This document shows, piece after piece, positions 18,652 through 28,177 of a stretch of DNA of 64,000 nucleotides. The notes under the pieces were generated by a model that did not search any database, was not told the DNA's origin, and worked only from the letters and a program-made list of their open reading frames with translations. The stretch is from NCBI RefSeq assembly GCF_900454835.1, contig NZ_UGTM01000001.1:1178501-1242500 (forward strand). Direction: 5' to 3'. The number at the start of each line of letters is the position of its first letter. Position 1 is the first letter of the stretch. This DNA comes from Prevotella denticola (GTDB lineage: Bacteria; Bacteroidota; Bacteroidia; Bacteroidales; Bacteroidaceae). The translations under genes were made by a program, and so were the position numbers.

Positions 18652-19581
18652 ATGGAACAATATTATCGTGACTTCGGGAACTGGCTCCGCACCCAGTTTC
18701 CTTTCAGAGTACAGAAAATATCGGTCAATGCTGGCTTCACCTGTCCGAACCGGGATGGGAGAACAGGGTACGGCGGCTGCATCTACTGCAACAACCAGAC
18801 CTTCAATCCGACCTACTGCGACAACGGAAAGAGCATTACACAGCAGCTTGAAGTCGGCAAGCGGTTCTTCTCCAGGAAATACCCGGACATGAAATACCTT
18901 GCTTATTTCCAAGCCTATACCAACACCTACGGAAGCAACAACCGCCTCAAAGCCCTCTACGAGGAAGCACTTGCCGTGGAGGATGTCGTCGGACTCGTCA
19001 TCGGCACACGGCCCGACTGCATCAACGACACCCTCTTAGACTATTTTGAAGAACTCAACCGCCGCACATTCCTCATCGTTGAATATGGCGTGGAAACCTG
19101 CAACGACAGCACACTGCGCCTCATCAACCGTGGACACGACTTCGCCTGTGCTCGCCAGGCTATAGAAAAGACCGCCCGCCGCGGCATCCGTACCGGTGCG
19201 CATATCATCCTCGGTCTGCCTGGTGAAGATGCAGAAGAGAGTCTCCGGCAGGCGCCAATCATTTCTTCTCTCCCACTGACGACACTGAAAATCCATCAAT
19301 TGCAGATCATCCGGGGTACCCGCCTTGCGAAAATGTATGCTGACCATCCCTTTCATCTTTACACCGTTGAGGAATATATCCGGCTCATTGCCGCCTACAT
19401 CCGTCTGCTCCGTCCCGACCTCATACTCGAACGCTTCGTCAGCCAGAGCCCTGCCGACCTGCTCATTGCGCCCAGATGGGGGCTGAAGAACTATGAATTT
19501 ACCCACCGCCTGCACAATTATCTGAAAGGTATGCGGACAACACATGAATACGGACAATGTATAAAGGAAGAACGAACATAG
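18652..19581 (+). CDS. radical SAM protein of the YhcC/TIGR01212 family
   Basis: 309 residues. The cluster-binding cysteines are Cys31, Cys43 and Cys46 in a CX12CX2C spacing (FTCPNRDG, GGCIYC), which is the unusual YhcC arrangement rather than CX3CX2C. Later motifs fit: GLVIGTRPDCI, VEYGVETCND, HIILGLPGE and LKIHQLQIIRGT. Members are radical SAM enzymes of uncertain role, with a suggested link to tRNA or sulfur chemistry. The gene is transcribed from a promoter overlapping that of dpp4. The call at family level is firm. Confidence 0.93.
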   Translation: MEQYYRDFGNWLRTQFPFRVQKISVNAGFTCPNRDGRTGYGGCIYCNNQTFNPTYCDNGKSITQQLEVGKRFFSRKYPDMKYLAYFQAYTNTYGSNNRLKALYEEALAVEDVVGLVIGTRPDCINDTLLDYFEELNRRTFLIVEYGVETCNDSTLRLINRGHDFACARQAIEKTARRGIRTGAHIILGLPGEDAEESLRQAPIISSLPLTTLKIHQLQIIRGTRLAKMYADHPFHLYTVEEYIRLIAAYIRLLRPDLILERFVSQSPADLLIAPRWGLKNYEFTHRLHNYLKGMRTTHEYGQCIKEERT

Positions 19582-19750
19582 ACCGAATAACGGAAGAACA
19601 GACGAAGCCATCAACGACTATGACATTCTGTCTCTTTCATCTGACACGATGTCACACAAAGGCCAAAGGCACAGGATTTGAGTGACAGACAATATAAAAA
19701 AAAACGAATACACTTCGATGCCTATAACCATAAGGCTGAAGAAGATATAG

Positions 19751-19757
19751 AAAGGAG
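19751..19757 (+). promoter_or_regulatory. Shine-Dalgarno-like site before clpB
   Basis: AAAGGAG ends 8 bases before the clpB ATG. This is a classical ribosome binding site, which most genes in this window lack. Confidence 0.5.
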
Positions 19758-19765
19758 ACTGAAGA

Positions 19766-22354
19766 ATGACATTTGAGAAATTTACAATTAAAGCACAGGA
19801 GGCTGTCCAGAGTGCGGTGAACACCGCACAGCGCAACGGGCAGCAGACCATCGAGCCGCTACACCTGCTTGCCGGCGTGATGGACAAGGGAAAAGATGTG
19901 ACGAACTACGTCTTCCAGAAGCTGGGTGTGAACGCACAGACCGTAGAGAATGCCGTCCAGAGCGAAATGAGCCATCTGCCGAAAGTATCGGGCGGTGAGC
20001 CTTATTTCTCCTCTGAAGCCAATCAGGTGATGCAGCGCACGTTGGACATCTCGCAGAAGATGGGCGACGAGTTCGTCAGTATCGAGCCGATGCTGCTGGC
20101 ACTGCTGGCGGTCAACTCAACGGCAAGCCGGATTCTGAAAGATGCCGGATGTGCAGAGAAAGAGATGACAGCAGCCATCAACGACCTGCGACAGGGACAG
20201 AAGGTACAGACGCAGAGCGGTGACGAGAACTACCAGTCGCTGCAGAAATTTGCCCGCAACCTTGTCGAGGATGCCCGTGCAGGAAAGCTCGATCCGGTAA
20301 TCGGCCGTGACGAGGAAATCCGCCGTGTACTGCAGATACTGTCCCGCCGTACGAAGAACAACCCGATTCTCATCGGTGAACCGGGCACAGGAAAGACGGC
20401 TATCGTCGAGGGACTTGCCGAAAGAATTGTCCGTGGCGATGTACCGGAAAACCTGAAGGACAAGCAGCTCTACTCGCTGGATATGGGGGCGATGCTCGCC
20501 GGAGCAAAATACAAAGGTGAGTTTGAGGAGCGGCTGAAGAGCGTCATCAAGGAGGTGACGAAAGCCGAAGGCAACATCATCCTCTTCATTGATGAAATCC
20601 ACACGCTGGTCGGTGCAGGCGGCGGCGAGGGTGCCATGGATGCCGCCAACATCCTGAAGCCGGCTCTAGCACGTGGCGAACTGAGGGCCATCGGTGCGAC
20701 AACATTGAACGAGTACCAGAAATACTTCGAGAAGGACAAGGCCCTGGAGCGTCGTTTCCAAACTGTCATGGTAGATGAGCCGGACGAGCTGGATGCCATC
20801 TCCATCCTTCGTGGACTGAAAGAACGCTACGAGAACCACCACAAGGTACGTATCCAGGACGATGCCTGCATTGCGGCCGTGAAGCTCTCAGAACGTTATA
20901 TCTCCGACCGTTTCCTGCCCGACAAGGCCATCGACCTGATGGACGAGGCAGCTGCCAAGCTGCGCATGGAGCGCGATTCCGTACCCGAGGAACTGGACGA
21001 GATAACCCGCCGGCTGAAACAGCTCGAGATTGAGCGTGAGGCCATCAAGCGGGAAGACGACAGCGAGAAGATCGCACAGCTCGACAAGGAGATTGCCGAA
21101 CTCAGGGAACAGGAGCATAGCTTCCGTGCAAAATGGGAAGGCGAACGTGCCCTGGTGAACAAGATTCAGCAGGACAAGCAGGAGATGGAGAACCTCAAGT
21201 ATGAGGCCGACCGTGCTGAGCGTGAGGGCAACTACGAGCGTGTCGCTGAGATCCGCTACTCGAGGCTGAAGCAGCTGGAAGACGACATCAAGAACATCCA
21301 GCAGCAGCTGCAGGCCACGCAGGGCGGACAGGCCATGGTGCGTGAGGAGGTTACCGAGGACGACATCGCCGAGGTGGTAAGCCGCTGGACAGGCATTCCT
21401 GTCACGAAGATGCTGCAGAGCGAAAAGGACAAGCTGCTCCATCTGGAGGACGAACTCCACAAGCGTGTCATCGGACAGGACGAGGCCATCACGGCCGTGG
21501 CAGATGCCGTGCGCCGTTCACGTGCCGGCCTGCAGGATCCGAAGAAACCTATTGCATCGTTCATCTTCCTCGGAACAACGGGTACAGGTAAGACCGAACT
21601 GGCAAAGGCATTAGCTGACTATCTTTTCAACGACGAGTCGATGATGACCCGGATTGACATGAGCGAGTATCAGGAGAAATTCAGCGTCACACGACTTATC
21701 GGTGCGCCTCCGGGGTACGTAGGTTACGATGAAGGAGGCCAGCTGACCGAGGCCGTACGCCGCAAACCTTACTCAGTCGTACTCTTCGACGAGATAGAAA
21801 AGGCGCATCCCGACGTGTTCAACATCCTCTTGCAGGTACTGGACGACGGACGACTGACGGACAACAAGGGGCGGACGGTGAACTTCAAGAACACGATTAT
21901 CATCATGACGTCCAATCTGGGGTCGCAGTATATCCAGCAGCAATTCGAGAATCTCACCGATTCCAACCGTGAGGAAGTCATCGAAAAGGCGAGGACTGCC
22001 GTAATGGAAATGTTGAAGAAGACCATCCGTCCGGAGTTCCTCAACCGTATCGACGAGACCATCATGTTCCTGCCGTTGACAAAGGAGCAGATCGGAGGTG
22101 TCGTACGGCTGCAGCTGGAGCGTGTGAAGGCTATGCTCGAACCACAAGGCATCAACCTCCAGTGGACCGACCCTGCCATCAGCTATCTGGCCGGGGTAGG
22201 CTACGATCCGGAGTTCGGCGCACGTCCCGTCAAGCGGGCTATCCAGCGGTATGTGCTGAACGACCTCAGCAAGTCTCTGCTTTCAGGCAGTGTCAACCGT
22301 GACAAGCCGGTCATCATCGACTGCTTCGGTGAGGGACTGACCTTCAGGAACTAA
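19766..22354 (+). CDS. clpB: ATP-dependent disaggregase chaperone ClpB
   Basis: 862 residues, the usual ClpB length. An N-terminal Clp repeat domain (1-145) is followed by AAA+ module 1 with Walker A GEPGTGKT (204-211) and Walker [10 protein letters not shown], then the long coiled-coil middle domain (about 410-530) and AAA+ module 2 with [20 protein letters not shown] and a sensor-2 GARPVKR near the end. There is no ClpP-binding loop. ClpB works with DnaK to pull proteins out of aggregates after heat stress. The start is supported by an upstream AAAGGAG. A strong hairpin follows. Confidence 0.98.
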   Translation: MTFEKFTIKAQEAVQSAVNTAQRNGQQTIEPLHLLAGVMDKGKDVTNYVFQKLGVNAQTVENAVQSEMSHLPKVSGGEPYFSSEANQVMQRTLDISQKMGDEFVSIEPMLLALLAVNSTASRILKDAGCAEKEMTAAINDLRQGQKVQTQSGDENYQSLQKFARNLVEDARAGKLDPVIGRDEEIRRVLQILSRRTKNNPILIGEPGTGKTAIVEGLAERIVRGDVPENLKDKQLYSLDMGAMLAGAKYKGEFEERLKSVIKEVTKAEGNIILFIDEIHTLVGAGGGEGAMDAANILKPALARGELRAIGATTLNEYQKYFEKDKALERRFQTVMVDEPDELDAISILRGLKERYENHHKVRIQDDACIAAVKLSERYISDRFLPDKAIDLMDEAAAKLRMERDSVPEELDEITRRLKQLEIEREAIKREDDSEKIAQLDKEIAELREQEHSFRAKWEGERALVNKIQQDKQEMENLKYEADRAEREGNYERVAEIRYSRLKQLEDDIKNIQQQLQATQGGQAMVREEVTEDDIAEVVSRWTGIPVTKMLQSEKDKLLHLEDELHKRVIGQDEAITAVADAVRRSRAGLQDPKKPIASFIFLGTTGTGKTELAKALADYLFNDESMMTRIDMSEYQEKFSVTRLIGAPPGYVGYDEGGQLTEAVRRKPYSVVLFDEIEKAHPDVFNILLQVLDDGRLTDNKGRTVNFKNTIIIMTSNLGSQYIQQQFENLTDSNREEVIEKARTAVMEMLKKTIRPEFLNRIDETIMFLPLTKEQIGGVVRLQLERVKAMLEPQGINLQWTDPAISYLAGVGYDPEFGARPVKRAIQRYVLNDLSKSLLSGSVNRDKPVIIDCFGEGLTFRN

Positions 22355-22430
22355 GCATTCACAGCATCCTCTTCCCAAGGTGGGAGAGGTGCCGAAAACA
22401 GAGAACAGATCCATATAGTAAAATCAAACA

Positions 22431-22475
22431 AGACAAAGCGGGAGAAGTCCGGAATGGACTTCTCCCGCTTTGTCT
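22431..22475. terminator. bidirectional terminator between clpB and sdaA
   Basis: Twenty-base perfectly complementary arms (22431-22450 and 22456-22475) with a 5-base loop between two convergent genes. It is one of the strongest hairpins in the window. Confidence 0.85.
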
Positions 22476-22494
22476 ATATGGGGTGGGACGTTTT

Positions 22495-23703
22495 CTAATA
22501 CTTATAATCCTTTGCCAGTCCGCCTGCACTCGTCTCTTTGTACAGTGACGGAATGTCGTGCCCGGTCTGCTTCATCACCTCCACTACCCGATCAAACGAT
22601 ACGCGGTGGTGTCCGTCGCTGAACGAGGCATACAGCTGTGCGTCCAGCGCGCGGCAGGCAGCAAAAGCATTGCGCTCTATACAGGGAATCTGCACCAGAC
22701 CGCAGACGGGGTCGCAGGTCATGCCCAGATGGTGTTCAAGTCCCATCTCCGCAGCATACTCAATCTGTGAGGGCGTACCGCCGAACAACTGGCAGGAGGC
22801 GGCCGATGCCATGGCACAGGCCACACCGACCTCGCCCTGACAGCCTACCTCTGCACCGGAAATCGACGCATTGTACTTCACGACATTGCCGAAGAGACCA
22901 GCCGTCGCCAGGGCATGCAATATTTTCGTCTCGGAAAACTCGTGTCCTTTCGCCAGATGATAGAGTACTGCCGGCACAACCCCGCAGGCCCCGCAGGTGG
23001 GAGCTGTGACGATTGTCCCGCCCGAAGCATTCTCTTCGCTGACAGCCAATGCGTATGCGTAAACCATCCCACGGCTCTGCAGGGACGGCTTGTAACCGCG
23101 TGCCCTTATGTAGTAAGTAGGGGCTTTGCGTGCGAGGTTCAACGGTCCGGGCAATGCACCCTCACTGTCAAGACCACGCTCGACAGCCGCCTGCATGGCA
23201 TGCCACACCTCACGCAGATAATCCCAGAAATCACCGGTCTCGCATTGCTTCACATATTCCCAGTAGCCCCGTCCATGATGTTCGCACCAGGACTGGATGT
23301 CCTTGAGCGTGTGCAGGTCGTATACAGAATCCTGATGGAAACAGTCGCCTGTAGCCTTCCCCTCCGACAGAGCACCGCCGCCGATGCTGTAGACCGTCCA
23401 TTCGTCTTCTATTTTCTGATGGCTATCATACGCACGGAACACCATGCCGTTGGGATGATAAGGCAGGAACACCTCCGGTTCCCATTTGATTTCCACCGGG
23501 GCTACCGCCTTCAACACGTCGATGACGGCCTTGTCCGTCATGTGTCCCCTGCCCGTAGCAGCCAGACTTCCATACAGTGTCACCTCGAAACGCACTGCCT
23601 CCGGATGGCGGCCGGCGAAGATGACGGCGGCCCGCTGCGGTCCCATCGTATGGCTGCTCGACGGTCCTTTTCCGATTCTGAATATTTCTCTCAGTGATTC
23701 CAT
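22495..23703 (-). CDS. sdaA: L-serine ammonia-lyase, iron-sulfur type, single chain
   Basis: 402 residues combining the beta and alpha domains in one chain. The N-terminus MESLREIFRIGKGPSSSHTMGPQRA is the beta-domain signature. Later APTCGACGVVPA and EVGCQGEVGVACAMA, with CDPVCGLVQIPC, carry the cysteines that bind the 4Fe-4S cluster. The enzyme converts L-serine to pyruvate and ammonia. The start at 23703 is the ATG that opens the conserved motif. A -7 box (TAATTTTG, minus, 23754-23761) lies about 50 bp upstream. Confidence 0.95.
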   Translation of the reverse strand: MESLREIFRIGKGPSSSHTMGPQRAAVIFAGRHPEAVRFEVTLYGSLAATGRGHMTDKAVIDVLKAVAPVEIKWEPEVFLPYHPNGMVFRAYDSHQKIEDEWTVYSIGGGALSEGKATGDCFHQDSVYDLHTLKDIQSWCEHHGRGYWEYVKQCETGDFWDYLREVWHAMQAAVERGLDSEGALPGPLNLARKAPTYYIRARGYKPSLQSRGMVYAYALAVSEENASGGTIVTAPTCGACGVVPAVLYHLAKGHEFSETKILHALATAGLFGNVVKYNASISGAEVGCQGEVGVACAMASAASCQLFGGTPSQIEYAAEMGLEHHLGMTCDPVCGLVQIPCIERNAFAACRALDAQLYASFSDGHHRVSFDRVVEVMKQTGHDIPSLYKETSAGGLAKDYKY

Positions 23704-23753
23704 ACTGGTTTACCCTTCAATACCTCTTTTACTCTTTTTATTCTATTGTGCTG

Positions 23754-23761
23754 CAAAATTA
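23754..23761 (-). promoter_or_regulatory. -7 element of sdaA
   Basis: TAATTTTG on the minus strand fits TAnnTTTG and lies 51 bp upstream of the start codon. Confidence 0.5.
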
Positions 23762-23851
23762 CGAAAAAAAACCGCAACGATACAGCATACGACACATAAA
23801 TTATCAGGCAGACATTTAAGGGGAAACCTTTCACCGTCGCAACTTTTTCAG

Positions 23852-23859
23852 TAACTTTG
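23852..23859 (+). promoter_or_regulatory. -7 element of the coiled-coil/CDF transporter operon
   Basis: TAACTTTG, 36 bp upstream of the ATG at 23895. Confidence 0.5.
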
Positions 23860-23894
23860 CAGCCATCATTTCATATCTACCAACAGTGAAAACA

Positions 23895-24164
23895 ATGGAA
23901 AAAGAAGACCATATCAACCGTGCGCTGGTTTTCATGGAAAACCTCGAGAAGCTAGGCGAACAGTTACGCAACGCCCAGCAGCAGCTGGTATTGACGATGG
24001 AGCACATGCTGGCAATGGAACAGAACCACCAGACGGACACGGATGAGTACCGTGAGCAGGAGAGGCACTGCAGAAATCTTCATGCAATAGTCGACAAGTG
24101 GCAGCCGGTCTATGAGGAGAAGATAGAGATGCTGAAAGAAATCAAAAGAGCAGCCGGGAAATAA
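23895..24164 (+). CDS. small coiled-coil protein of unknown function
   Basis: 89 residues from the ATG at 23895 (a GTG three codons earlier is possible). The chain is almost entirely charged helix: many Glu, Lys, Gln and Leu in heptad-like spacing (VFMENLEKLGEQLRNAQQQLV), without Cys pairs or membrane segments. I do not recognise the family. It ends 11 bp before the CDF transporter start on the same strand and has its own promoter, so the two are probably cotranscribed; a functional link is conceivable but unproven. Confidence 0.75.
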   Translation: MEKEDHINRALVFMENLEKLGEQLRNAQQQLVLTMEHMLAMEQNHQTDTDEYREQERHCRNLHAIVDKWQPVYEEKIEMLKEIKRAAGK

Positions 24165-24175
24165 ACAGACAATAT

Positions 24176-25117
24176 ATGGAGAAAGAGAAGAAGAAAGACA
24201 AGGGCGGCATGATGAGTGTCATTGCCGCCTTGGGAGCCAACGTACTGGTGGCCATATCGAAGTTCGTGGGATTTGCGGTCTCGGGGTCGGCCGCCATGCT
24301 GAACGAATCGATCCACAGCATCGTGGACTGCGGCAATGAGATACTCCTGCTGGTGGGCAATCGGCAGGCAGAAGCGAAAATTAGCGAACGGCATCCGTTC
24401 GGACAGGCACGTGCCAAGTACTTCTACAGCATGGTCGTAGCCATGATGCTCTTCTTTGCCGGCGGTGCGCTGGGCATCATGGAAGCGGCACAGAAACTGT
24501 TCCACCCGGAACACAGCGTGGAGAACACATGGCTGGTCATGGCGATTCTCCTCCTCGGACTGATGGTGGAAAGTGCCAGCCTGCACGTCGCTTTCAAAGA
24601 AATAAAGGAGCTGAACAGAGACCGACTGCCGCTCTACCGGTTTCTGCGGGAGAGCCGTCACAGCGAAATTCTCATCATCTTTGCCGAAGACAGCTGCGCC
24701 GTCGTTGGTCTGCTGATAGCTCTGGCCGGCACGCTCCTGAGCCATTTCACAGGCAATCCGTTCTACGATGCACTGTCGGGTGTGCTGATCGGCGTACTGC
24801 TCTGCACCGCAGCCCTCTTCCTCGCACGTGAATTCTACAGTCTGCTCATCGGCGAGAGCGTTACAGAGAAAGATCTGACACGCATCAAGACCTCGTTCAA
24901 CCGACCGGAAATCAGCCGGCTCATCAACATCAAGACCATCCATCTCAGTCCTACGGACATCCTCGTCACGACAAAGATTGACGTGAAGGACGAGTACAAA
25001 GCCTGGACCCCGGAACTGATCAATGACATCGAACGGCATATACGTGCGGCTTTCCCGGCCTACAACATTTACATTTATATTGAGACGGATAAATACCGGG
25101 AAGATTACAAACGGTGA
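24176..25117 (+). CDS. cation diffusion facilitator (CDF/ZnT-like) transporter
   Basis: 313 residues with a lysine-rich start and six membrane segments between about residues 12 and 220. Helix 2 has SAAMLNESIHSIVDCGNEI (the HxxxD-type metal site with Ser/Asn variation), and helix 5 has IIFAEDSCAVVGLLIA. The loop HPFGQARAKYFYSM is the CDF hallmark. The cytoplasmic C-terminal domain (about 225-313) is short. It resembles the SLC30A9-like branch more than classic CzcD. It exports divalent metals such as zinc against protons; the metal is not certain. Confidence 0.9.
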   Translation: MEKEKKKDKGGMMSVIAALGANVLVAISKFVGFAVSGSAAMLNESIHSIVDCGNEILLLVGNRQAEAKISERHPFGQARAKYFYSMVVAMMLFFAGGALGIMEAAQKLFHPEHSVENTWLVMAILLLGLMVESASLHVAFKEIKELNRDRLPLYRFLRESRHSEILIIFAEDSCAVVGLLIALAGTLLSHFTGNPFYDALSGVLIGVLLCTAALFLAREFYSLLIGESVTEKDLTRIKTSFNRPEISRLINIKTIHLSPTDILVTTKIDVKDEYKAWTPELINDIERHIRAAFPAYNIYIYIETDKYREDYKR

Positions 25118-25232
25118 AGAGGATGGGGCTGTGCCAAAAGTTCATAGGACAGTCAAAGCAGGGACAGACACCCCCGCCTCTGTCTGCAAACAGCTCCTCC
25201 GTAATGCAGTCCGACAAAACTCAAGCGACATG

Positions 25233-25313
25233 ATTTGACCGTCAACACCACTGGTGTTTACCGCCAACACGATAGGTGACAGGCATCGGCACATCTGCAG
25301 GAAAGGCCTGTCC
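25233..25313. repeat. 22-bp-phased palindrome array (family 2)
   Basis: A perfect 15-bp palindrome AACACCACTGGTGTT starts at 25244. Decayed units follow at 25266 (AACACGATAGGTGAC) and 25288 (GGCACATCTGCAGGA), each 22 bp on. The limits are set by analogy with the 81-bp frame of family 1 and are approximate. It sits between the convergent CDF and MGMT genes. Confidence 0.65.
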
Positions 25314-25338
25314 AATCCTGTCACTGTCATATACTGTA

Positions 25339-25378
25339 AAATGGCAATGGACACTTATTCAAGTTTCCATTGCCATTT
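25339..25378. terminator. hairpin at the 3' end of the MGMT-like gene
   Basis: Arms of 13 bases (25339-25351 and 25366-25378) are perfectly complementary. The hairpin overlaps the stop codon of the minus-strand gene and lies between convergent genes, so it may act both ways. Confidence 0.65.
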
Positions 25379-25663
25379 CTTCATGTCGACACATCCGTTC
25401 GGACGGAAGGTGATGCCCTCCGCTTCCAACAGCCGGCGTTGCTCCTGCCAGCCGGGAACCGTGCGTCCGGCGCTGTTGACGACCCTGTGACAGGGCAGTC
25501 CGTCGCTCTCCGCCGCCCCATGCAGCACGCTTCCAACCAGACGGCAATGAGTGGGATGACCCGTAAGCCAGGCCACCTGACCGTAGCTAAGTACCCTCCC
25601 ACGAGGGATAGATGCCACAATGCTATATACGTCCTTGCGGAACGAAGCGATGTCTACTGCCAT
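25355..25663 (-). CDS. MGMT family protein (short O6-alkylguanine-DNA alkyltransferase-like)
   Basis: 102 residues corresponding to the DNA-binding C-terminal domain of Ada/MGMT only: IPRGRVLSYGQVAWLTG, RLVGSVLHGA and the active-site motif PCHRVV with Cys58. Alkyltransferase-like (Atl) proteins of this size usually carry Trp in place of the cysteine. Here the alkyl-acceptor Cys is present, so direct repair remains possible, although the N-terminal domain of full MGMT is absent. The start is the only early ATG (25663). The minus-strand neighbour upstream is a glutathione peroxidase 95 bp away. Confidence 0.88.
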   Translation of the reverse strand: MAVDIASFRKDVYSIVASIPRGRVLSYGQVAWLTGHPTHCRLVGSVLHGAAESDGLPCHRVVNSAGRTVPGWQEQRRLLEAEGITFRPNGCVDMKKWQWKLE

Positions 25664-25713
25664 CAGAAATTCAAAGGAGGCTGACGGAAGGTTGTTACCT
25701 TATTATTCTCAAA

Positions 25714-25749
25714 TCCTTACAGGGACGGCACAGAGGCCGTCTGTAAGGA
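25714..25749 (-). terminator. terminator of the glutathione peroxidase gene
   Basis: Outer arms TCCTTACAG and CTGTAAGGA plus an inner GACGG/CCGTC pairing. On the minus strand the hairpin begins 9 bases after the gene and is followed by an AT-rich stretch. Confidence 0.65.
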
Positions 25750-25758
25750 CGTATATGT

Positions 25759-26307
25759 TCAGAGTTCAGCCTCAACAGCCTTCCGCACTTCCTTGAGGTC
25801 GACTGTCGGCTCGAAGCGGGCTACCACCTCGCCGTTGCGGTTGACGAGAAACTTAGTGAAGTTCCACTGGATGTCGTTCTGCTTGCGGAGTTCCGTGTTC
25901 GCCTTGTTGTACAGGTCCTCCATCACGGCCGCCAGTTTAGCCTCATAAGCACCGCCGGCATATCCCTTCTGGCTCTTCAACCACGCATAGAGCGGGAGTT
26001 CGTCGGCACCGTTCACATTGCTCTTCTTGAACTGCGGGAAGTCTGCTCCGAACTTCATCGTGCAGAACTCACGGATTTCTTCATCCGTACCGGGAGCCTG
26101 ATGGCCGAACTGATCGCAGGGAATGTCAAGGATTTCCAGCCCCTTGTCCTTCAGGCTGTGGTACATAGCCTCCAGGTCTTCATACTGCGGAGTGAAGCCG
26201 CAGCCGGTTGCCGTATTGACGATGAGCAGCACCTTCCCCTTGTATGTTCCGAGACTTACCTCGTTGCCTTTCTTGTCTTTCAGATTGAAATCGTAAACTG
26301 TTGCCAT
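25759..26307 (-). CDS. glutathione peroxidase (thiol peroxidase, BtuE/GPx type)
   Basis: 182 residues of the thioredoxin-fold GPx family. The peroxidatic Cys36 is in NTATGCGFTPQ, the family Gln and Trp are in CDQFGHQ and IQWNFTKF, and a possible resolving Cys lies in IPCDQFG. Bacterial members reduce hydrogen peroxide and alkyl hydroperoxides, often with thioredoxin rather than glutathione. It has cysteine, not selenocysteine. A -7 box (TATCTTTG, minus, 26467-26474) lies about 160 bp upstream, implying a long leader in which I see no riboswitch. Confidence 0.95.
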   Translation of the reverse strand: MATVYDFNLKDKKGNEVSLGTYKGKVLLIVNTATGCGFTPQYEDLEAMYHSLKDKGLEILDIPCDQFGHQAPGTDEEIREFCTMKFGADFPQFKKSNVNGADELPLYAWLKSQKGYAGGAYEAKLAAVMEDLYNKANTELRKQNDIQWNFTKFLVNRNGEVVARFEPTVDLKEVRKAVEAEL

Positions 26308-26466
26308 AATTCTTTTCTTTATTTAATTCTAATATTGTTTTCTTATCATCTAAATATCAAACAGAACTGTTCCTATACCGAACCCACGGCCAGTTGCAGA
26401 GCATCAACGCCCTGACTGCTGCAAACATTTCTATATAGTAATCTTTCCAACTTCCGTTTGACGATG

Positions 26467-26474
26467 CAAAGATA
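26467..26474 (-). promoter_or_regulatory. -7 element of the glutathione peroxidase gene
   Basis: TATCTTTG on the minus strand; no clear -33 box. It leaves a leader of about 155 bases. The rest of the 26308-26660 gap shows no gene. Confidence 0.45.
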
Positions 26475-26661
26475 AAACAAAGTCATTACACCGCTAACGA
26501 TCACGGTCAGATTTAACATCATTTCATAACAAATCCCTATTTCCTCATCGATGTTAATCCAACTTAACAGTTAGGCTATTACCAGCAACTGCTACAACCA
26601 ATTCTTCCAACTTGTACCACCTGCCCATCACATTTTGGATAGTTTTTTAGGCAGAAAAGAA

Positions 26662-26694
26662 AACGCCCAGGAATCCGATGAGACTCTGGACGTT
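26662..26694 (-). terminator. terminator of the nuo operon
   Basis: On the minus strand, arms AACGTCCAGAG and CTGGGCGTT form a stem just after nuoN and are followed by TTTTCTTTT. This is a good intrinsic terminator. Confidence 0.75.
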
Positions 26695-26725
26695 ATGATA
26701 TTGCAAAAATAAAAGGATGCGGACA

Positions 26726-28165
26726 CTAAGCTGCGGTTGCAATCCACTCATATACGAAACTGCATACACCGAAGAGGAGGATGCCTGCCATACAGACGGC
26801 CAAAGCGAACTTTGTGTTGCAGTCACTCCTGAAGGCCGGCAACGGATTGTCGGTGCGGACAATGTACATCGCCTTGACTATCTTGAGATAGTAGTAGAGT
26901 GAAACGACCGTATTGACCAGCGCAATGAAGACAACGGCGTATGCCCATGCGCCCATCGTCGTGTTGATGTCGGCGCCGTTGACACCCGACATGAACACGA
27001 AGAACTTGGAGAACATTCCTGCAAACGGAGGGATGCCACCGAGCGAGAACATGGCCAGGGTCATCAGGAAGCTCAAGCGAGGGTTGGTCCGGTAGAAGCC
27101 GTTATAGTCGCTGATATTGGTCTTGCCGCCATTGTTCTGCTCTACGACACTGATAATCGTGAAGACTGCCATGTTGGCAACCACGTAAATCAAGACATAG
27201 TAACTCAAGGCAGTAACCGAGTTCTCCCAGTCGTTGCCGATGGCAGCCAGCATGATGTAGCCCGCCTGTGAAATGGAGCTGAATGCCATGAAGCGTTTCA
27301 ATTCACCCTGCCGTACTGCAAAGAGGTTTGCAATGGTGATGGAAAGCACCACGACGATCATCAGCAGCACGTGCCAGTAGACCATGATACCGCCGAAGAC
27401 ATGGAAGAGAATACTCAGCAGCGTAAAGGCTGCAGCTCCCTTGGAAATGACGCTCAGATAGCCGGTAACAGTTGTCGGCGCACCCTGATAGGTATCAGCC
27501 GTCCAGAAGTGGAACGGCACGAGGGAGATCTTGAAGCCGAGACCGCTGAAGAAGAAGACAAGTCCCATGATAGTCAGCGGAGTTGCCTGCATCTTTGCAG
27601 CAACGTCTGCAAAGTAGAGTGTACCGAACTCACCGTACAGAAAGCTGATGCCATAAATCATCACGCCACTTGAAAAGGTGGCCGTCAGGATGAACTTGGC
27701 AGCAGCCTCGGCAGAGTCCTTACGGTACATATCGAAGGCTACGGCACATGCCAAAGGTACGGAAGCCATCTCGAGTCCGAGGAAGAACATCAGGAAGTTT
27801 CCGGCACTCATCATGGCGAACATACCCAGAAGCGTCGAGACAATGAGCATATAGAACTCTGCTTCCTTCCCGCTCTTCGCTACCCATACACGGCTCTGCA
27901 GGACAACGATGAAAGTACCCATGGAAAGAATGGCCTTCATGACATTGACAGCGGAAGACGTAACGTACATACCGCCGAATGCCGTCTGTGCCTCCATCGG
28001 AAGCAGGCATACGAACGTGTTGAGCAGAAGGAGCACAGAAGCCAGCGGATTGAACCACCTGCGCTCTTCAGTCTTTGCCGTTGCGAAGTCGGCAACGAAC
28101 AAAACAATCAGGACAGCAACGAGACTTGCCTCCGGAATCATCTTAAAGAAATCACTATAATTCAT
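26726..28165 (-). CDS. nuoN: NADH-quinone oxidoreductase subunit N
   Basis: 479 residues with about 14 membrane helices, the smallest of the three antiporter-like subunits. Family motifs include the lysine-bearing helix FFFSGLGFKISLVPFHFWTADTYQGAPTTVTG in pieces, LKRFMAFSSISQAGY, and FSLGGIPPFAGMFSKFFVF. NuoN pumps protons in the membrane arm of complex I. It is the last gene of the operon, 12 bp after nuoM, and a terminator follows. Confidence 0.96.
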   Translation of the reverse strand: MNYSDFFKMIPEASLVAVLIVLFVADFATAKTEERRWFNPLASVLLLLNTFVCLLPMEAQTAFGGMYVTSSAVNVMKAILSMGTFIVVLQSRVWVAKSGKEAEFYMLIVSTLLGMFAMMSAGNFLMFFLGLEMASVPLACAVAFDMYRKDSAEAAAKFILTATFSSGVMIYGISFLYGEFGTLYFADVAAKMQATPLTIMGLVFFFSGLGFKISLVPFHFWTADTYQGAPTTVTGYLSVISKGAAAFTLLSILFHVFGGIMVYWHVLLMIVVVLSITIANLFAVRQGELKRFMAFSSISQAGYIMLAAIGNDWENSVTALSYYVLIYVVANMAVFTIISVVEQNNGGKTNISDYNGFYRTNPRLSFLMTLAMFSLGGIPPFAGMFSKFFVFMSGVNGADINTTMGAWAYAVVFIALVNTVVSLYYYLKIVKAMYIVRTDNPLPAFRSDCNTKFALAVCMAGILLFGVCSFVYEWIATAA

Positions 28166-28177
28166 TTCGCCAGTTTG

